Assembly: GCF_963678635.1 (NCBI RefSeq)
Contig: NW_026970820.1
Span: 1,862,001 to 1,926,000 of the forward strand
Reading direction: 5' to 3'
From: Symsagittifera roscoffensis
Lineage: Eukaryota; Xenacoelomorpha; Acoela; Convolutidae
Length of the DNA stretch: 64,000 nucleotides
The notes under the pieces were generated by a model. The model did not search any database and was not told the origin of the DNA. It worked only from the letters and a program-made list of their open reading frames with translations. Of this stretch, positions 1-10,907 are shown in pieces; the stretch's first letter is position 1, and each line of letters opens with the position of its first letter. The translations under genes and the position numbers were made by a program.

Positions 1-1249
1 AACTTAGTTTTGATCTCATTTTTGAGTCTATTGCCTTCAAATTGTGATTAGTAGGCTGACGGAACCTATATTATGTCCTAAAAAGATTGAGTTTGTGTCA
101 AAAAGATGAAAGGCAAGAGAAAAAAAAACATTAAAAAAAGTATTAAAATTTTCAAAAAATTAAAAAAATTGAAACTTTTTTTCCAAAACACTCGGTTTTT
201 TGTTTTGTCATAAAATAACAACAAATTGAGGTATAATGGACTTTAAATAGTCCATTTCGACTAGTTTTTACGATTCAAGCACATTTTAACTTAATAATAA
301 CATTCAAAAAACCACTGGAAATGGTGTTTTTCAGCAAACGCCCTTTTTGACCACACCTACGAAATTCATAACTTTTTATCTAACAAATATAGAGACCTCG
401 GGTTTTTTGCATTGTAAAAAACATCCTACGGCTCACCTGTCGCACGCAAAAACCAACAAATTTTCTTTTTAATTTTTCCCGCAATTTTGAATTAGGGCGT
501 TTTTTGGCTATTTTGGTCCTTTTGGGCAATAAAAAGTCAAATTTAGAGACATCTGTCAAAAAAACTGTTATCACATGATAGAGTCAGCTTGCCATGGCTT
601 ACCAAATAGTGTCCTGAGTGAGACCAAAATTGCCCTCTAATTGTCCGTGGGGGGAGGAAATTGAAAATTTTCATTTTTGGCGGGAAAATTTGAAATTTTT
701 CAAAAAAACATTTACTCTGCAGACAACGGCTTTAAACTAATGTTGGCATGGCACGCATTTTTTGCCTTCATAACTAGGGTCGATTTCTGCCGGGAACCTT
801 GATTTTTCAAAAAAATGACCAAAATTTTTGTTGCATTTTTTCAAAAAAATCAAATTTTTGACAAAAATAAAAATTCCAAATACTACATAATTAGACTCCC
901 CAAACTGTCTACTTTCATCCATTCCCTATCAATATACCCCATTTTCTTAACCAAAACCGAGTTATGGGGCCAAAAAGTCAAAAAACGTGAAAAAACGACA
1001 TTTCACGCCCATTTTCGCCCCAAAAGTACCACACATAATATTTTTTCGGAAAAACGTCACGAGAGTTTTCGCCTTATCTCAAAAAGTTTCAGGGGGGTTG
1101 GCAAAATTTCAGAGAGATCTGACCTACAGTTTTCGAGAACTTGACTTTTTCTGCAAGAAAAGAATAAAAGGTAAATGTTCCTTCGAACCGACGGGGCCCC
1201 CTTCCCCTGTCTCTACTGAACGCCGAAGCCGGACGCGGCGGCCACCTAG
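1..1249 (+). repeat. alpha cassette, left-truncated by window edge
   Basis: The copy begins just 3' of where its bulged hairpin would lie: base 1 corresponds to base 3180 of the 2834-4428 unit. The two align without a length change to their ends and differ by only a few substitutions. It holds AT-rich body, the GGCGGGAAA word at 679-687, and the alpha tail with the GC cluster and CCACCTAG (1242-1249). No gene is seen. Confidence 0.9.
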
Positions 1250-1339
1250 AGGTTTTTGTGGCCCCGCTTTTTAGTGACTTTTGACGAGTAGGTTCCGCTG
1301 GGGGCGGAGCAGGGGAACGCTAAACGCACTCGCAAAAAA

Positions 1340-1358
1340 GACCACCCTCCGCGTGCTC
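1340..1358 (+). terminator. terminator-shaped stem-loop, degenerate copy
   Basis: Arms GACCACCC and GCGTGCTC with loop TCC. Two substitutions against the family form (GAGCACCC and GGGTGCTC) create two mismatches. It is flanked by an A run and a T run. Confidence 0.35.
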
Positions 1359-1551
1359 TTTTTTTGCTCGAAAGTCTTGTGAAACCATTTGGAACTGTAA
1401 GTATTGGAAGCAGTTACACACAAAACTTTATGAATCTTTGTGATCATAGTCACAAGTGGTTTTCGACAGCTTCTATAACTCAATCTTGACATGATCTATT
1501 TCTAAAATGGCCAGAATAAAGTGATTTTACGTTTTTCAATGATTCTTGAAG

Positions 1552-1591
1552 AGGACTGTCTCAACGAAAACAAGTTTTCGGAAACAGTCCT
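1552..1591 (+). repeat. bulged 40-nt hairpin
   Basis: Outer arms AGGACTGTCTC and GAAACAGTCCT (one mismatch), AA bulge on the 5' side, inner arms CGAAAAC and GTTTTCG, loop AA. Confidence 0.85.
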
Positions 1592-2924
1592 GGTAACTTA
1601 TTTTTGATCTCGTTTTCGAGTCTATCGACTTTCAGTCGTAATTAGTAGGCTAACAGGACCTATATTAGGTATTAAAAAGATTGAGTTTGTATCAAAAGCA
1701 AGAGATACAAAAACATGAAAAAAGTTCAAAAAATTTCAAAAATTTAAAAAATTTGAAAAAATTTTCCAAAAAACTTGATTTTTTGTTTTGTCATAATATA
1801 ACAAAAAATTGACGTAAAATGAACTTTCAATAGTCCATTTTGACTAATTTTTACGATTCAAGCACATTTTAACTTAATAACAACATTAAAAAAACCACTG
1901 GAAAGGGTGTTTTTCAGCAAACGCCCTTTTTGACCACACCTACGAAATTCATAACTTTTTATCTAACAAATATAGAGACCTCGGGTTTTTTGCATTGTAA
2001 TGGGCATACTATAGACTACCTCTCGCGTGCTGAAACGAACAATTTTTCTTTTCAATTTTTCCCGCAATTTCGAATTAGGGCGTTTTTTGGCTATTTTTGG
2101 TCCTTTTGGGCGGTAAAAAGTCAAACTTAGAGACAACTGTCAAAAAATCTGTTATCACATGATAGAGTCAACATGCCATGGCGTACCAAATAGTGTCCTG
2201 ATTCAGACCAAAATTGCCCTCTAATTGTCCGTGGGGGGAGGAAATTGAAAACTTTTATTTTTGGCGGGAAAATTTGAAATTTTTCAAAAAAACATTTACT
2301 CCACAGACAACGGTTTTAAACTAATGTTGGCATGGCACACAATTTATTGCTTCATAACTAGGGTCGATTTCTGCCGGGAACATTGATTTTTTAAAAAAAT
2401 GACCAAAATTTTTGTTGCATTTTTTCAAAAAAATCAAAATTTTGAGAGAAAAAAAGTTTAAAAATCCTACATATTTAAGCTCCCCAAACTGTCTACTTTC
2501 ATCCATTCCCTATCAATATAACCCATTTTCTCAACCAAAATCGAGTTATGGGGCCAAAAAGTCAAAAAACGTGAAAAAACGACATTTCACGCCCATTTTC
2601 GCCCCAAAAGTACCACACATAATGTTTTTTCGGAAAAACGTCACAAGAGTTTTCGTCTTATCTCAAAAAGTTTCAGGGGGGTTGGCAAAATTTCAGAGAG
2701 ATCTGACCTACAGTTTTCGAGAACTTGACTTTTTCTGCAAGAAAAGAATAAAAGGTAAATGTTCCTTCGAACCGACGGGGCCCCCTTCCCCTGTCTCTAC
2801 TGAACGCCGAAGCCGGATGCGGCGGCCACCTAGAGCTTTTTGTGGCCCCGCTATATCATTCATTTTTGACAAGTAGGTTCCGCGGGGGGCGGAGCAGGGG
2901 AACGCTAAACGCACTTGCAAAAAA

Positions 2925-2943
2925 GAGCACCCTCCGGGTGCTC
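2925..2943 (+). terminator. terminator-shaped stem-loop
   Basis: Arms GAGCACCC and GGGTGCTC, loop TCC, followed by a T run. Confidence 0.4.
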
Positions 2944-3136
2944 TTTTTTTTCTCGAAAGTCTTGTAAAACGGTTTGGAACTGTAAATATTGGAAGCAGTT
3001 ACAGATAAAACTTTTTGCATCTTTGTGCTCATAGTCACAAGCGGTTATCGAGAGCTTCAAAAACTCAATCTTGACATGATCTATCTCTAAAATAGACTAA
3101 ATTAAGTGATTTTACGTTTTTCAATGATTCTTGAAG

Positions 3137-3176
3137 AGGACTGTCTCAACGAAAACAAGTTTTCGGAAACAGTCCT
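3137..3176 (+). repeat. bulged 40-nt hairpin
   Basis: Same alpha form as at 1552-1591 (outer 5' arm AGGACTGTCTC). Confidence 0.85.
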
Positions 3177-4518
3177 GGTAACTTAGTTTTGATCTCATTT
3201 TTGAGTCTATTGCCTTCAAATTGTGATTAGTAGGCTGACGGAACCTATATTATGTCCTAAAAAGATTGAGTTTGTGTCAAAAAGATGAAAGGCAAGAGAA
3301 AAAAAAACATTAAAAAAAGTATTAAAATTTTCAAAAAATTAAAAAAATTGAAACTTTTTTTCCAAAACACTCGGTTTTTTGTTTTGTCATAAACTAACAA
3401 CAAATTGAGGTATAATGGACTTTAAATAGTCCATTTCGACTAGTTTTTACGATTCAAGCACATTTTAACTTAATAATAACATTCAAAAAACCACTGGAAA
3501 TGGTGTTTTTCAGCAAACGCCCTTTTTGACCACACCTACGAAATTCATAACTTTTTATCTAACAAATATAGAGACCTCGGGTTTTTTGCATTGTAAAAAA
3601 CATCCTACGGCTCACCTGTCGCACGCAAAAACCAACAAATTTTCTTTTTAATTTTTCCCGCAATTTTGAATTAGGGCGTTTTTTGGCTATTTTGGTCCTT
3701 TTGGGCAATAAAAAGTCAAATTTAGAGACATCTGTCAAAAAAACTGTTATCACATGATAGAGTCAGCTTGCCATGGCTTACCAAATAGTGTCCTGAGTGA
3801 GACCAAAATTGCCCTCTAATTGTCCGTGGGGGGAGGAAATTGAAAATTTTCATTTTTGGCGGGAAAATTTGAAATTTTTCAAAAAAACATTTACTCTGCA
3901 GACAACGGCTTTAAACTAATGTTGGCATGGCACGCATTTTTTGCCTCCATAACTAGGGTCGATTTCTGCCGGGAACCTTGATTTTTCAAAAAAATGACCA
4001 AAATTTTTGTTGCATTTTTTCAAAAAAATCAAATTTTTGACAAAAATAAAAATTCCAAATACTACATAATTAGACTCCACAAACTGTCTACTTTCATCCA
4101 TTCCCTATCAATATACCCCATTTTCTTAACCAAAACCGAGTTATGGGGCCAAAAAGTCAAAAAACGTGAAAAAACGACATTTCACGCCCATTTTCGCCCC
4201 AAAAGTACCACACATAATATTTTTTCGGAAAAACGTCACAAGAGTTTTCGCCTTATCTCAAAAAGTTTCAGGGGGGTTGGCAAAATTTCAGAGAGATCTG
4301 ACCTACAGTTTTCGAGAACTTGACTTTTTCTGCAAGAAAAGAATAAAAGGTAAATGTTCCTTCGAACCGACGGGGCCCCCTTCCCCTGTCTCTACTGAAC
4401 GCCGAAGCCGGACGCGGCGGCCACCTAGAGCTTTTTGTGGCCCCGCTCAATCAGTGACTTTTGATGAGTGGGTTCCGCGGGGGGCGGAGCAGGGGAACGC
4501 TAAACGCACTCGCAAAAG

Positions 4519-4537
4519 GAGCACCCTTCGGGTGCTC
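4519..4537 (+). terminator. terminator-shaped stem-loop
   Basis: Arms GAGCACCC and GGGTGCTC, loop TTC. The stem extends through a G.T pair and AAAA/TTTT pairs outward. Confidence 0.4.
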
Positions 4538-4736
4538 TTTTTTGCTCGAAAGTTTTCTGAAACGGTATCTGATGAAATTTGTAAGGTGTCACAAAAGCAA
4601 CAACACAAAACGTTCTGTATGTGATTAGAAAAGGTCAAAAAAGATTTCTCATACTTTCAATGACTGAATCTACACCTGATCAGTCTTTAGAGAACTCTAA
4701 ACCAAAGTAACTTATGTTTTTCAGTGATTCATGAAG

Positions 4737-4776
4737 AGGACCGTTCCAACGAAAACAAGTTTTCGGAAACAGTCCT
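4737..4776 (+). repeat. bulged 40-nt hairpin, beta form
   Basis: Outer 5' arm AGGACCGTTCC has two mismatches to GAAACAGTCCT. The inner stem CGAAAAC/GTTTTCG is perfect. Confidence 0.8.
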
Positions 4777-6042
4777 CAAATTTTTGTTCGAGCCCATTGT
4801 CAAGTACGTGAACTTTCAATTGTGAATTATAGCTGAATTGGACTTGGAATTTGTCCCAAAAAGGTTAAGTTTGTCTCAAATTGATTAGAAGCAAAAGAAA
4901 AAAATTATATTTTTTTTATTTGGAAAAAAAAAGTTGAGTCAGAAACGTGAAAAACCCCTTTTTTCAAGATTCATAAAAAGTAACTCCAATTGGCTTAAAT
5001 CACTAGGCTACAAAATATGAACCTGTTCAGAATGGTTTTCATGACCAAAGCCGTAAAATTTCGATATTTAGAGAAAAGGCAAAAAAAACATCTTTTTGGT
5101 TAACTCAAAAAGGTAGATAAATCGGGTAAAGTCGTCTTCAAACCTATAGGATCGAAAAGTGATCTATATAGGGTATATATGTAGTGTCCTTGTTAGGTAG
5201 CATGCAAAAAAATAGAACAGTTTTGTTGGCCACTTCCGATATTAATACTTTTTTTTCGAAATTTGGCCATTTTTATTTGTAGTAAAATAGTAGTAAAATA
5301 GCCGAGAAAAAAAACTGTGAAAACCAAAATTTTTATCCAATTTTGACGTTTAAATACTCTATACCTACTAAAATGGCTATGGCAAGCTCAAATATGCCAT
5401 CAAAACTCATTTTTTCTCACTTTTTAAAATTTTTGTTTTTTTGATAAACAATGTTGAGTCAGAAACGTGAAAAATCAATTTTTTTCAAAAAGTCAAAATA
5501 AAGTGTTCCAATCAATTTGTTTCACTAAAACAAACTTTATGAACCTGTTCAGAATGGGTTTTTGGGTTAAAGCCGAAAATTCACCCATTTTGAGAAAAGT
5601 GGAAAAAACACCTTTTTAGTTACAAAAAAACCATCATTTTTGTTGCAGTTTTTGAAAAAACTCAAATTTTTGAGAGAAAAATTTTTTCTCAAACCTTTTT
5701 ATTTAGGTTCTCCAAACAGTCTACTTTCATCCATTCCTTGTCAATATACCCCATTTTTTGAACCAAAACAGAGTTACTAGGTGATTTTTATCAAAAAACG
5801 TGTTTTTTACCATTTTTGCCCCCCATTTCCCTCTATAAGTCAACACATAACAAAATTTTGGCAAAACGGGGCAAAAGTGTATCCTTAGAATTTCAATACG
5901 GGGCTGCATGCAAAAAATTAGGGAATTCTGACCTCCAGTTTTCGAGAACACGACTTATTCTGCATGAAAAGGGTAAAAGGTAAATGTTCCTTCGAACCGA
6001 CGGGGCCCCTTCCCCTGTCTCTGCTGAACGCCATAGCCGGAC

Positions 6043-6075
6043 GCGGCGGCCACCTAGTTGTCACTGTGGCCCCGC
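6043..6075 (+). repeat. junction stem-loop, representative alpha/beta type
   Basis: The tail end GCGGCGGCCAC pairs with GTGGCCCCGC in the next unit's head (10 bp with one bulged C). This leaves CTAG as the first four bases of a 12-base loop. The same arms occur at the junctions ending 1249, 2833, 4428, 7648, 9278, 19028, 20663, 23888, 56284, 57880, 59510, 61143 and 62770, and with one base changed at 22291. The loop is CTAG plus TTGTCACT or AG(C/G)TTTTT-like sequence. Confidence 0.7.
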
Positions 6076-6147
6076 TAATTTCTTGACTTTTGATGAGAAG
6101 GTTCCGCGGGGGGCGGAGCAGGGGAACGCTAAACGCACTCGCAAAAA

Positions 6148-6166
6148 TAGCACCCTTCGGGTACTC
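6148..6166 (+). terminator. terminator-shaped stem-loop, degenerate copy
   Basis: Arms TAGCACCC and GGGTACTC, loop TTC; two pairs are lost. Confidence 0.35.
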
Positions 6167-6357
6167 TTTTTGCTCGAAAGTTTTCTGAAACGGTTTTGAA
6201 CTATAAGTATTGGAAGCAGTTACACATGAAACTTTCTGCATCCTTGTGCTCATAGTCACAAGTGGTTTTCGAGAGCTTCAATAACTCAATCTTGACATGA
6301 TCTATCTCTAAAATAGACTAAATTAAGTGATTTTAAGTTTTTCAATGATTCTTGAAG

Positions 6358-6397
6358 AGGACTGTCTCAACGAAAACAAGTTTTCGGAAACAGTCCT
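6358..6397 (+). repeat. bulged 40-nt hairpin
   Basis: Alpha form, outer 5' arm AGGACTGTCTC; inner stem intact. Confidence 0.85.
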
Positions 6398-7738
6398 GGT
6401 AACTTAGTTTTGATCTCATTTTTGAGTCTATTGCCTTCAAACTGTGATTAGTAGGCTAACGGGACCTATATTATGTCCTAAAAAGATTGAGTTTGTGTCA
6501 AAAAGATGAAAGGCAAGAGAAAAAAAAACATTAAAAAAGTATTAAAAATTTCAAAAAATTAAAAAAATTGAAAATTTTTTCCAAAACACTCGGTTTTTTG
6601 TTTTGTCATAAAATAACAACCAAATGACGTAAAATGGACTTCAAATAGTGCATTTCGACTAGTTTTTACGGTTCAAGCACATTTAAACTTAATAATAACA
6701 TTCAAAAAACCACTGGAAAGGGTGTTTTTCAGCAAACGCCCTTTTTGACCACACCTACGAAATCCATAACTTTTTATCTAACAAAGATAGAGACCTCGGG
6801 TTTTTTGCATTGTAAAAAGCATCCTAGGGCTCACCTGTCGCATGTAAAAACCAACAATTTTTCTTTTTAATTTTTCCCGCAATTTCGAATTAGGGCGTTT
6901 TTTGGCTATTTTTGGTCCTTTTGGGCGATAAAAAGTCAAATTTAGAGACATCTGTAAAAAAACCTGTTATCACATGATAGAGTCAGATTGCCATGGCTTA
7001 CCAAAAAGTGTGCTGAGTGAGACCAAAATTGCCCTCTAATTGTCCGTGGGGGGAGGAAATTGAAAATTTTTATTTTTGGCGGGAAAATTTGAAATTTTTC
7101 AAAAGAAACTTTACTCTGCAGACAACGGCCTTAAACTAATGTTGGCATGGCACGCATTTTTTGCCTTCATAACTAGGGTCGATTTCTGCCGGGAACATTG
7201 ATTTTTCAAAAAAATGACCAAAATTTTTGTTGCATTTTTTCAAAAAAATCAAAATTTTGAGAGAAAAAAAATTTCCAAATCCTACATATTTAAGCTCCCC
7301 AAACAGTCTACTTTCATCCATTCCCCATCAATATAACCCATTTTCTCAACCAAAATCGAGTTATGGGGCCAAAAAGTGAAAAAACGTGAAAAAACGACAT
7401 TTCACGCCCATTTTCGCCCCAAAAGTACCACACATAATGTTTTTTCGGAAAAACGTCACAAGAGTTTTCGTCTTATCTCAAAAAGTTTCAGGGGAGTTGG
7501 CAAAATTTCAGAGAGATCTGACCTACAGTTTTCGAGAACTTGACTTTTTCTGCAAGAAAAGAATAAAAGGTAAATGTTCCTTCGAACCGACGGGGCCCCC
7601 TTCCCCTGTCTCTACTGAACGCCGAAGCCGGATGCGGCGGCCACCTAGTTGTCACTGTGGCCCCGCTGTATTCTTGACTTTTGAGGAGAAGGTTCCGCGG
7701 GGGGCGGAGCAGGGGAACGCTTAACGCACTCGCAAAAG

Positions 7739-7757
7739 GAGCACCCTTCGGGTGCTC
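7739..7757 (+). terminator. terminator-shaped stem-loop
   Basis: GAGCACCC/GGGTGCTC, loop TTC, T run after. Confidence 0.4.
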
Positions 7758-7957
7758 TTTTTTGCTCGAAAACTTTCTGAAACGGTATCTGATGAACTTT
7801 GTAAGGTGTCACAAAAGCAACAACACAAAACGTTCTGTATGTGATTAGAAAAGGTCAAAAAACATTTTCTCATACTTTCAATGACTGAATCTACACCTGA
7901 TCAGTCTCTAGAGAACTGTAAACCAAAGTAAATTATGTTTTTCAGTGATTCATGAAG

Positions 7958-7997
7958 AGGACCGTTCCAACGAAAACAAGTTTTCGGAAACAGTCCT
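7958..7997 (+). repeat. bulged 40-nt hairpin, beta form
   Basis: Outer 5' arm AGGACCGTTCC; inner stem intact. Confidence 0.8.
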
Positions 7998-9368
7998 AAT
8001 ATTTTTCTTGGAGCTCATTTTCAAGTACGTGGACTTTCAGTTGTGACTAATACCTGAATTAGACTTGGAATTTGTCCCAAAAAAGTTAAGTTTGTCTCAA
8101 ATTGATTAGAAGCAATAGAAAAAAAAAACATTTTTTTTTATTTGATAAAAATACTTGAGTTAGAAACGTGAAAAATCCCTTTTTTTCAAAAAGTCATAAA
8201 AAGTAGTTCAATTTGCAATAAATTACCAAACTACAAAATATGAACCAGTTCAGATTGGTTTTCATCAACAAAGCCGTAAAATTTCCATATTTAGAGAAAA
8301 GGCAAAAAAACACCTTTTTGGTTAACTGAAAAAGGTAGATAAATCGGATAAAGTCGTCTTCAAACCTATAGGACCGAAAAATGATCTAATTGAGGTATAT
8401 ATGTAGTGTCCCTTGTAAGGTCACATGCAAAAAGGTGAAACAATTTGGGTGGCCACTTCAGAAAACAAGACTTTTTTTCGGACTTTGGCCATTTTTTTTT
8501 GTAGTAAAGTAGTAGTAAGTTACCAGAGAAAAAAAGTTGTAAAAACCAAAATTTTTATCCAATTTTGACATTTAAATACTCTATACCTACTAAAATGACT
8601 ATGGCAAGCTCAAATATGCCATCAAAACTCATTTTTTCTCACTTTTTAAAATTTTTGTTTTTTGGATATAAAATGTTGAGTCAGAAACGTGAAAAATCAG
8701 TTTTTTCCAAAAAGTCAAAAAAAGTTGTTCCAATCAATTTGTTTCACTAAAACACACTTTTTCAGCTTGTTCAGAATGGTTTTCATGTTTAAAGCTGAAA
8801 CTTTACACATTTTGAGAAAAGTGGAAAAAACACCTTTTTGGTTACAAAAAAACCATCATTTTTGTTGCAGTTTTTGAAAAAACTCAAAATTTTGAGAGGA
8901 AAATTTTTTCTCAAACTTTCATATTTAAGCTCCCCAAACAGTCTACTTTCATCCATTCCTTGTCAATATACCCCATTTTTTGAACCAAAACAGAGTTAAT
9001 AGGTGATTTTTATCGAAAACGTGTTTTTTACCATTTTTGCCCCCCATTTCCCTCTATAAGTCAACACATAACAAAATTTTGGCAAAACGGGGCAAAAGTG
9101 TATCCTTAGAATTTCAATACGGGGCTGCATGCAAAAAATTAGGGAATTCTGACCTCCAGTTTTCGAGAACACGACTTATTCTGCACGAAAGGTAATATAG
9201 GTAAATGTTCTTTCGAACCGACGGGGCCCCTTCCCCTGTCTCTACTGAACGCCAAAGCCGGACGCGGCGGCCACCTAGTTGTCACTGTGGCCCCGCTAAT
9301 TAAGTGACTTTTGACGAGTGGGTTCCGCGGGGGGCGGAGCAGGGGAACGCTTAACGCACTCGCAAAAG

Positions 9369-9387
9369 GAGCACCCTTCGGGTGCTC
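9369..9387 (+). terminator. terminator-shaped stem-loop
   Basis: GAGCACCC/GGGTGCTC, loop TTC. Confidence 0.4.
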
Positions 9388-9586
9388 TTTTTTGCTCGAA
9401 AGTTTTCTGAAACGGTATCTGATGAACTTTGTAAGGTGTCACAAAAGCAACAACACAAAACATTCTGTATGTGATTAGAAAAGATCGAAAAATATTTCTC
9501 ATACTTTCAATGACTGAATCTACACCTGATCAGTCTCTAGAGAACTCTAAACCAAAGTAACTTATGTTTTTCAGTGATTCATGAAG

Positions 9587-9626
9587 AGGACCGTTCCAAC
9601 GAAAACAAGTTTTCGGAAACAGTCCT
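9587..9626 (+). repeat. bulged 40-nt hairpin, beta form
   Basis: Outer 5' arm AGGACCGTTCC; inner stem intact. Confidence 0.8.
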
Positions 9627-10899
9627 CATATTTTTTTTCGAAGCCATTGTCAAGTACGTGGACTTTCAATTGTGACTAATAGCTGAATTGGACTTGGAAT
9701 TTGTCCCAAAGAGGTTAAGTTTGTCTCAAATTGATTAGAAGCAAAAGAAAAAATAAAAAAAATTTTCATTTGGAAAAAAAAGTTGAGACAGAAACGTGAA
9801 AAAACCCATTTTTCAAAAGTCATTATAAGTAGCTCCAATTGGCTTAAATCACTAGACTACAATATATGAACCTGTTCAGAATGGTTTTCAAGACCAAAGC
9901 CGTAAAATTTCCATATTTAGAGAAAAGGCAAAAAAAAACAACTTTTTGGTTAACTCAAAAAGGTAGATAAATCGGGTAAAGTCGTCTTCAAACCTATAGG
10001 ATTGAGCAGTGATCTAAATAGGGTGTATATGTAGTGTCCTTGTTAGGTCGCATGCAAAAAACTAGAACAGTTTTGTTGGCCACTTCCGAAATTAAGACTT
10101 TTTTTTCGAAATTTGGCCATTTTTTTTTGTAGTAAAATAGTAGTAAAATAGCCGAGAAAAAAAATTGTAAAAACCATAATTTTTATTCAATTTTGACGTT
10201 TAAATACTCTATACCTTCTAAAATGTCTATGGCAAGCTCAAATAAGCCATCAAAATTCATTTTTTCTCACTTTTTAAAATTTTTGTTTTTTTGATATACA
10301 ATGTTGAGTCAGAAACGTAAAAAATCATTTTTTTTCAAAAAGTCAAAATGAAGTGTTCCAATCAATTTGTTTCACTAAAACACACTTTATGAACCTGTTC
10401 AGAATGTGTTTTTGGGTTAGAGCCGAAAATTCACCCATTTTGAGAAAAGTGGAAAAAACACCTTTTTAGTTACAAAAAAAACATCATTTTTGTTGCAGTT
10501 TTTGAAAAAACTCAAATTTTTGAGAGGAAAATTTTTTCTCAAACTTTTATAATTGGGCTCCCCAAACAGTCTACTTTCATCCATTTCTTGTCAATTAACC
10601 CCATTTTTTGAACTAAAACAGAGTTAATAGGTGATTTTTATCGAAAAACGTGTTTTTTACCATTTTTGCCCCCCATTTCCCTCTATAAGTCAACACATAA
10701 CAAAATTTTGGCAAAACGGGGCAAAAGTGTATCCTTAGAATTTCAATACGGGGCTGCATGCAAAAAATTAGGGAATTCTGACCTCCAGTTTTCGAGAACA
10801 CGACTTATTCTCCATGAAAAGGGTAAAAGGTAATTGTTCCTTCGAACCGACGGGGCCCCTTCCCCTGTCTCTGCTGAACGCCATAGCCGGACGCGGCGG

Positions 10900-10907
10900 C
10901 CACCTAG
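10900..10907 (+). other. cassette junction, beta tail to gamma head
   Basis: CCACCTAG. Sequence left of it matches other beta tails, and sequence right of it matches gamma heads to the base. Confidence 0.85.

Larger units (their letters stand above)
1250..2833 (+). repeat. alpha cassette 1
   Basis: Head starts AGGTTTTTGTGG, a variant of the AGCTTTTTGTGG head. The terminator-shaped stem (1340-1358) has lost two pairs, whereas the bulged hairpin (1552-1591) is intact. The body resembles the alpha unit at 22292-23888 more than its neighbours: both share the TAATGGGCATACT segment near 1998 and 23052. Tail GC cluster ends at CCACCTAG 2826-2833. A 154-codon open frame over 2412-2876 runs through the unit boundary and is not supported as a gene. 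Confidence 0.92.
2834..4428 (+). repeat. alpha cassette 2 (reference copy for alpha)
   Basis: Layout of alpha: head 2834-2924 with GTGGCCCCGC; terminator-shaped stem 2925-2943; bulged hairpin 3137-3176; AT-rich body with TTTGGCGGGAAA at 3855-3866; tail block AGTTTTCGAGAAC at 4307-4319; then the GC-rich cluster from about 4367 to CCACCTAG 4421-4428. The tail lacks the GCATGC word seen in the other families and has a GGGGGGTTGGCAAAATTTC segment instead. Nearly the same unit recurs at 56285-57880, and its last 1249 bases recur at 1-1249. Each copy has different neighbours, so the single cassette is the duplicated piece. Confidence 0.93.
4429..6057 (+). repeat. beta cassette 1 (reference copy for beta)
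   Basis: Layout of beta: head AGCTTTTTGTGG plus patch CAATCAGTGAC; terminator-shaped stem 4519-4537; paired palindromes CTGATCAG (4676-4683) and, in most other beta copies, CTCTAGAG just after it; bulged hairpin 4737-4776; AT-rich body; tail block GCATGC 5906-5911 and AGTTTTCGAGAAC 5937-5949; GC cluster and CCACCTAG 6050-6057. Beta and alpha share heads and a similar GC cluster but differ through the body and upper tail. No gene is seen. Confidence 0.93.
6058..7648 (+). repeat. alpha cassette 3
   Basis: Head is TTGTCACTGTGG with patch AATTTCTTGAC, a combination otherwise seen in beta, joined to an alpha body. The terminator-shaped stem (6148-6166) carries two changes. The bulged hairpin (6358-6397) is of alpha type. 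Tail ends at CCACCTAG 7641-7648. Confidence 0.92.
7649..9278 (+). repeat. beta cassette 2
   Basis: Head TTGTCACTGTGG with patch GTATTCTTGAC. With the next unit it forms a two-unit block (7649-10907) that recurs at 17399-20663. The upstream neighbour is alpha here and delta there. Tail is the CTACTGAACGCCAAAGCC subtype and ends at CCACCTAG 9271-9278. Confidence 0.92.
9279..10907 (+). repeat. beta cassette 3
   Basis: Head TTGTCACTGTGG with patch AATTAAGTGAC. It is the second half of the duplicated block described for 7649-9278. Tail is the CTGCTGAACGCCATAGCC subtype with GCATGC in the shared block near 10755. It is followed, unusually for beta, by a gamma head. Confidence 0.92.

Noticed and set aside
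1242-1249. Helitron ends (CTRR preceded by a hairpin)
   Set aside because: CTAG fits CTRR and there are upstream stems, but unit starts are not TC, no A/T target flanks separate copies, and no Rep/helicase is present. Rolling-circle amplification by another route remains possible.
2412-2876. 154-codon open frame in alpha, with 105-152-codon relatives at 4166 and 23466
   Set aside because: The frame crosses a cassette junction, its end depends on which head follows, and the opposite strand is open as well. It is a by-product of the GC-rich segment.
4361-4372. RNA polymerase III B box in the TTCGAACC segment of alpha/beta tails
   Set aside because: GGTTCGAA on the minus strand matches the first part of the consensus only; there is no matching A box at a proper distance and other families lack it.
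4676-4697. Adjacent palindromes CTGATCAG and CTCTAGAG in beta and gamma
   Set aside because: Short, restricted to two related families, and the second is mutated in this beta copy; not strong enough for a regulatory call.
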